Below the pieces are notes generated by a model. It was not told the origin of the DNA, did no database searches, and saw only the letters and a program-made list of their open reading frames with translations. Positions 61,920-64,000 of a stretch of 64,000 nucleotides of DNA are shown one piece after another. Origin of the DNA: VYFG01 sp965248685 (lineage in GTDB: Bacteria; Pseudomonadota; Gammaproteobacteria; Arenicellales; Poriferihabitantaceae); contig CBDFKC010000004.1 of the NCBI GenBank assembly GCA_965248685.1, positions 434,001 to 498,000 of the forward strand, in the 5' to 3' direction. The translations under genes were made by a program, and so were the position numbers. Each line of letters opens with the position of its first letter. Position 1 is the first letter of the stretch.

Positions 61920-62899
61920 GCGGTAAGTCGTGCATTAGCTAATTTTACGTAATCAGCGTCTCTCTCGATTCCAATATATCGATATCCAAGGTTCTTTGCT
62001 GCAATAAGTGTGGAGCCACTACCAACAAAAGGATCAAGTACAACACCGTCTGGTGGTGTAACCAGTGTAATCAAATGCTCCATTAAAGAAACAGGCTTTA
62101 CTGTAGGGTGAAAGTTTCGGCAAGAACCGCCAGCGCCTCGATGTGGCGTATGGCCGTTCTTTTTGCTGTGCGTTCGTTCATGTGCCTGTTTCAGTGCAAA
62201 GTCACCAAGTCCTTTATCTCGTTCAAGTAAGCTAGGTTTCGCACAATAAAAATAAGATGCCCAACTTTCACTTAATCCGCTATGGACAACGTTTGCGGGG
62301 AAGCGGCCCTTGGGACTGCGAGAATTAATGGGGACAATTTTTGGATTACCTCCACTATATTTATGACTTGAATAGTCGCGATCAGATTTCACTCTACTGC
62401 GGTCAATATTTAAACCACCCGTTCCAAATTGTAAAACATTATCTACAACCGTGCCAGAAAACGGCTTTCTTGCAAGAACAATGGGTTCATGGGCAGGTTT
62501 TAGCGTTGTACCCCAACCGTGCCAATTTTGGGCCTTTGTGGCTCCATATATTCGCTCCATAGCCAAGTTGATATTGTAGGAACGTGGAAATCCGCTACCA
62601 TATAGCCACATGATTTGATCTCGTATTTCAAACCCTGCTTGCTCGATGCTGGTGGCTGCAAGGTGGTAAGTTCGGCTTCCAGAAAATGAAACTAGATGAC
62701 TACCTGGTTTTAGCACTCTGAATGCTTCTTTCCATACAGAATCATTTGGAACTTCCGAATCCCACTTCATACCAAGAAATGAAATCCCATACGGTGGATC
62801 GGTTACAATGGCATCTATGGAATTATCTTCAAAATTCTTAAGAACATCTGAAGAATCACCAGTATATATTTTGTTGAGTCGGGTGGTTTTGTTTTTCAT
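61916..62899 (-). CDS. DNA methyltransferase (beta-class, N6-adenine or N4-cytosine)
   Basis: This 327-residue MTase has catalytic motif IV T-D-P-P-Y (34-37) near the N-terminus and the SAM motif D-P-F-V-G-S-G-S-T (289-297) near the C-terminus, the beta-class order. D-P-P-Y favours N6-adenine. The region between (about 100-260) would hold the target recognition domain (rich in Gly/Ser/Arg). It lies convergent with, and overlapping, the ATPase-nuclease and downstream of a second ATPase on its own strand. No adjacent restriction endonuclease is apparent besides the PD-(D/E)XK-like domain. It could protect element DNA from that domain, or be an orphan phage-type MTase. Confidence 0.92.
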   Translation of the reverse strand: MKNKTTRLNKIYTGDSSDVLKNFEDNSIDAIVTDPPYGISFLGMKWDSEVPNDSVWKEAFRVLKPGSHLVSFSGSRTYHLAATSIEQAGFEIRDQIMWLYGSGFPRSYNINLAMERIYGATKAQNWHGWGTTLKPAHEPIVLARKPFSGTVVDNVLQFGTGGLNIDRSRVKSDRDYSSHKYSGGNPKIVPINSRSPKGRFPANVVHSGLSESWASYFYCAKPSLLERDKGLGDFALKQAHERTHSKKNGHTPHRGAGGSCRNFHPTVKPVSLMEHLITLVTPPDGVVLDPFVGSGSTLIAAKNLGYRYIGIERDADYVKLANARLTA

Positions 62900-62978
62900 A
62901 TAAGTATCTCTTACAGTTTAATTGCGGTGAATTAATACTGCATTCGGGCATAGGTAATGAAAATGTCAGCGTTTTCTC

Positions 62979-62994
62979 CTATATGCACATATAG
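62979..62994. promoter_or_regulatory. Palindrome CTATATG-CA-CATATAG upstream of the methyltransferase
   Basis: Perfect 7-bp arms with a 2-base centre lie 80 bp before the methyltransferase start and 13 bp after the stop of the second ATPase (both minus strand). The form resembles operators used in restriction-modification control, but no C protein gene is seen. Confidence 0.4.
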
Positions 62995-63006
62995 TCCTGT
63001 TATTGA

Positions 63007-64000
63007 TTATTTCTTCACCATTGAAGCGTAACCAGAAAGAGTTTTTGCAGAAAAAGGCTTTGAAGGTACGCCGTCAATCATTAGCTTCAGATATATCCTA
63101 TAGTTTGGTAAAGACGTTAAATCGCTGAAGCTAAATGTTGGATAAAATTCTCCTGCCATATATTTTGCATCGGAGATACCCAATCTGAATGCAACTGTGG
63201 TACCAACGTTACCAAGTACAGCATCCTTTATTTCAGCGTTGAGTTGTGACAAAAACTGATTAGCAAGGATAAGACCTACCCCGTATTTTCGCAATTCTGA
63301 CAGCATGTTAGCTAAAGATAGAGTACTGAATGATTGGAACTCATCGACGTACACCATAAAAGGTCGTCTGCTTTCTTCAGGGATATTTACTCGAGAAAAG
63401 GAAGCCAATCCAATAGCGTTTAAAAGTAAGCCTCCCAGGAGCGTTGTGGCATCTTCTCCGATAGAGCCTTTCGACAAGTTGATGATGACCGTTTTTCCTT
63501 CATCCATAGCCTGACGGAAGGATACTTGACGTTTGTTATCGACAAGAATCTTTTTGAGAATAGGATTTGATAGGAAAGCGCCAACTTTGTTCAATATTGG
63601 AGCAACAGCATTCGCTCTTTGAAAAGGGTGATATTTATCAAATTCACCTGTCCAGAATTTTTCCACCTCAGAGTTAGTAACCTGGCTTATACATTGCTTC
63701 CTATATTCCTTGTCCAGAAGAATTCTTGGAATATCAGAAAAATCTGCCTTATCTTGATCAAGCAATGTCAGCAGTACATTTCTCAAGATATGTTCCATTT
63801 TTACGCCCCAGGATTTGGAATCGTTCAGCTTCCGTAATATTTCAATAACACCTGATGCTACAAGTGACCGTTTGTCTTGGGCTACCTTCTTGAGTGGATT
63901 AAATCCAAGACAGCAAGTCAGGCTTGCCACATCCAAATGCAGTAAATCAGAGTATTTATTTGCAGGCCAGGCTTTAACGATAGAGGCTGCAAGATCGCCA
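63007..64000 (-). CDS. Partial second VirD4/HerA-type ATPase (5' end beyond window)
   Basis: The frame is open from the right edge to a stop at 63007, giving 331 codons. It begins inside the motor domain with G-D-L-A-A-S-I (the residues after the first acidic strand, cf. D-P-H-G-D-L) and continues L-G-F-N-P-L, I-I-N-L-S-K-G-S-I-G-E and the second acidic strand V-Y-V-D-E-F-Q-S-F. Walker A must lie to the right of the window. The ordering and motifs parallel the 1006-residue protein, so they are distant paralogues, but this one ends shortly after the motor domain with no nuclease-like tail. A TTG at 63936 is not the start, since the family continues upstream. Confidence 0.87.
   Translation of the reverse strand, partial: GDLAASIVKAWPANKYSDLLHLDVASLTCCLGFNPLKKVAQDKRSLVASGVIEILRKLNDSKSWGVKMEHILRNVLLTLLDQDKADFSDIPRILLDKEYRKQCISQVTNSEVEKFWTGEFDKYHPFQRANAVAPILNKVGAFLSNPILKKILVDNKRQVSFRQAMDEGKTVIINLSKGSIGEDATTLLGGLLLNAIGLASFSRVNIPEESRRPFMVYVDEFQSFSTLSLANMLSELRKYGVGLILANQFLSQLNAEIKDAVLGNVGTTVAFRLGISDAKYMAGEFYPTFSFSDLTSLPNYRIYLKLMIDGVPSKPFSAKTLSGYASMVKK

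Larger units (their letters stand above)
56865..64000. mobile_element. Integrated genomic island at tRNA-Lys (left part)
   Basis: From the tRNA-Lys 3' end to the right edge the genes are recombinase, excisionase-like HTH protein, unknown protein, two VirD4/HerA-type ATPases and a DNA methyltransferase, with no housekeeping gene. This is the composition of an integrative and mobilisable element or defence island. tRNA-Lys genes, including one near tol-pal in Pseudomonas aeruginosa, are known integration hot spots (PAPI-1 family). Relaxase and pilus genes are not seen in the part visible here. The element continues beyond 64000. Confidence 0.85.

Noticed and set aside
1..64000. CRISPR array or rRNA operon
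   Set aside because: No regularly spaced direct repeats of CRISPR size and no rRNA sequence were seen.
56865..64000. Insertion sequence within the island
   Set aside because: No transposase motif or terminal inverted repeats were found in the visible part.

Overview
The window looks like chromosomal DNA of a marine-type gammaproteobacterium of moderate G+C by eye. The evidence is a complete aspS-yebC-ruvCAB-ybgC-tolQRAB-pal-cpoB block in the usual gammaproteobacterial order, plus rppH, prfC, uup, pgeF, tldD/pmbA, and E. coli-like tRNA-Ser(UGA) and tRNA-Lys(UUU) genes. A trimethylamine monooxygenase and a large polyhydroxybutyrate (PHB) locus suggest an organism that uses methylated amines and stores carbon. 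I cannot assign a genus.

Layout. 1-110: start of a gene cut by the window edge, probably a SAM methyltransferase. 404-6071 (minus strand): a signalling block with an XRE/short-chain-acyl type regulator, a stand-alone CheY-like receiver, a small membrane protein, a Na+/solute symporter-histidine kinase fusion (CbrA/CrbS type), and a protein with a HisKA-like segment whose histidine is replaced by Asp. 6299-11516 (plus): a complete five-gene branched-chain-amino-acid-type ABC importer with a Tat-exported binding protein, followed by ppa (11883) and acs (12627). Together 404-14564 reads as a carboxylate/acetyl-CoA uptake, activation and regulation region.

14751-23990 is the PHB region: thiolase phaA, an alpha/beta hydrolase, a phasin, phaB, the repressor phaR, a second phasin, class I phaC, a second phaB, and then a separate class III synthase pair (phaC plus a short phaE-like partner). 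At least six copies of a 15-bp operator-like palindrome built on TTGTGCA-N-TGCACAA lie in front of phaA, the hydrolase/phasin divergent pair, phaB and phaR/phasin 2. They most likely define a local PhaR regulon.

24735-28351 holds a PAS histidine kinase and a FixJ-type regulator directly upstream of tmm. A tRNA-Ser and some unexplained structured intergenic DNA follow. 29336-45056 is mixed housekeeping: pgeF, uup, prfC, a Gre-like factor, a SleB-type hydrolase preceded by a perfect NtrC-like palindrome, nit-tldD-pmbA with a coupled secreted protein, rppH, a LysR regulator with a divergent PilT-like ATPase, a BI-1 protein, a MalM-like lipoprotein and a sugar nucleotidyltransferase. 45254-56720 is the fmdB-aspS-yebC-ruvCAB-tol-pal block.

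From tRNA-Lys (56789-56864) to the right edge is an integrated element: a tyrosine recombinase abutting the tRNA, an overlapping excisionase-like HTH gene, an unknown protein, a 1006-aa VirD4/HerA-type ATPase with a C-terminal PD-(D/E)XK-like domain, a convergent DNA methyltransferase, and a second ATPase of the same superfamily that runs off the window. ATPase-nuclease, methyltransferase and ATPase together are the best candidate here for an undescribed system, either DNA mobilisation or anti-phage defence. The right end of the element is not in the window.
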